Assembly (NCBI GenBank): GCA_013287545.1
Contig: JABDDQ010000015.1
Coordinates: 1 to 42,484 of the forward strand
Direction of reading: 5' to 3'
Length of the DNA: 42,484 bases
Source: Bacteroidota bacterium
GTDB lineage: Bacteria > Bacteroidota > Bacteroidia > B-17B0 > Aurantibacillaceae
A program made the translations under genes and the position numbers. The notes under the pieces are model-generated. The model did no database searches. It was not told the origin of the DNA and saw nothing but the letters and a program-made list of their open reading frames with translations. This document shows, piece by piece, positions 42,141 through 42,484 of this stretch (the first letter of the stretch is position 1; each line of letters begins with the position of its first letter).

Positions 42141-42484
42141 TTATTTCATAAAGTGCAGCGCTAAAAATACTGCTACACCCATAGTAGCAAAGGTTAAAAG
42201 AAATATGGCCATAAATTTTGATACACCAAACTCCCTTGTAAGCAACCTGATGGGTGCCGTAATAACATGGTTAACGAGCTTGGTTATTCGTGCCCATGCA
42301 GTAGGCCCTTTAACCACATAATCGATAGCACCTGCACGAAACGACTCGATGGCTACACCCATATCCTCGTTACCCGATAGCATAATGACTTCGGTTTTTG
42401 GGTTGATGGCTTTTATTGATTTTAAAACTTCTACCCCATTTTTGCCTTCCATATAATGATCAAGAATAACAACGTGGGTGTCTT
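42141..42484 (-). CDS. Receiver-domain protein with C-terminal membrane helix (partial, cut by window end)
   Basis: The reading frame continues past the right edge; the part upstream of the ATG at 42452 reads DTHVVILDHYMEGKNGVEVL, which is the middle of a response-regulator receiver domain with the phospho-Asp in ILDHYMEGKNG. The next motifs fit (VIMLSGNED, then GAIDYVVKG with the switch Lys). Instead of a DNA-binding or enzymatic output domain, a short linker leads to one hydrophobic helix at the end (FMAIFLLTFATMGVAVFLAL). It is therefore a membrane-tethered receiver, probably part of the relay with the kinase and Hpt downstream. A large N-terminal part may be missing. Confidence 0.8.
   Translation of the reverse strand, partial: DTHVVILDHYMEGKNGVEVLKSIKAINPKTEVIMLSGNEDMGVAIESFRAGAIDYVVKGPTAWARITKLVNHVITAPIRLLTREFGVSKFMAIFLLTFATMGVAVFLALHFMK

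Overview
The window reads as an AT-rich chromosomal segment of a member of the Bacteroidota. Lines of evidence are a PKD-repeat surface protein ending in a CHU_C/gliding-motility type C-terminal domain, a complete MoxR/Bat (aerotolerance-type) operon, a phosphate-selective porin of the OprO/P type next to pst genes, DUF4292 and DUF2461 proteins, weak Shine-Dalgarno signals, and promoters matching the Bacteroidota TTTG-N19-TAnnTTTG form. I see no rRNA, tRNA, CRISPR array, transposase or phage genes.

Layout. 1-3765: a large PKD-repeat secreted protein. Its 5' end is scrambled: positions 1 to about 122 carry the N-terminal part of the same kind of protein on the opposite strand, so an inversion or assembly/amplification join lies at about 117-127. 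3779-3863: a palindromic interspersed repeat. 3935-6724 (-): a membrane pyrophosphatase fused to a YceI domain. 6725-7400: no gene, but five related covarying hairpins. 7401-15721 (-): MoxR, DUF58, a BatD-like protein, BatA, BatB, BatC, and a BatD-BatE fusion. 15865-17242 (-): SecG and a TPR/linker protein.

17438-24917 (+) is a phosphate-acquisition block: porin, PstS, PstC, PstA, PstB, PhoU and a PiT carrier. Three upstream regions in it carry TTAACA-like hexamers repeated every 11 bp, resembling a Pho box, and a strong terminator hairpin sits between pstS and pstC. 24969-31820 (+) holds a PerM-type permease, a DUF2461 protein, a sugar nucleotidyltransferase, and an overlapping trio of envelope genes: a TPR lipoprotein, a DUF4292 lipoprotein and an EnvC-like protein. 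31985-36189 (+) holds a class I aminotransferase followed by three overlapping or closely spaced glycan genes: Wzy/ligase-type membrane protein, DegT-type sugar aminotransferase and initiating sugar transferase.

36194-37704 (-) is a compact four-gene operon of small proteins of unknown role: two paralogous lipoproteins, a superinfection-immunity/SHOCT membrane protein and a helix-turn-helix coiled-coil protein. It is separated by a palindrome-bearing gap from 38137-39745 (+), with two small unknown proteins and a secreted TPR protein. 39810-42484 (-) is a phosphorelay: a receiver protein with a C-terminal membrane segment (cut by the window end), a CHASE3-type hybrid histidine kinase and an Hpt protein.

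The most unusual items are the inverted join at the left edge, the pyrophosphatase-YceI fusion, the hairpin array, the BatD-BatE fusion, the Pho-box-like repeats and the four-gene small-protein operon.
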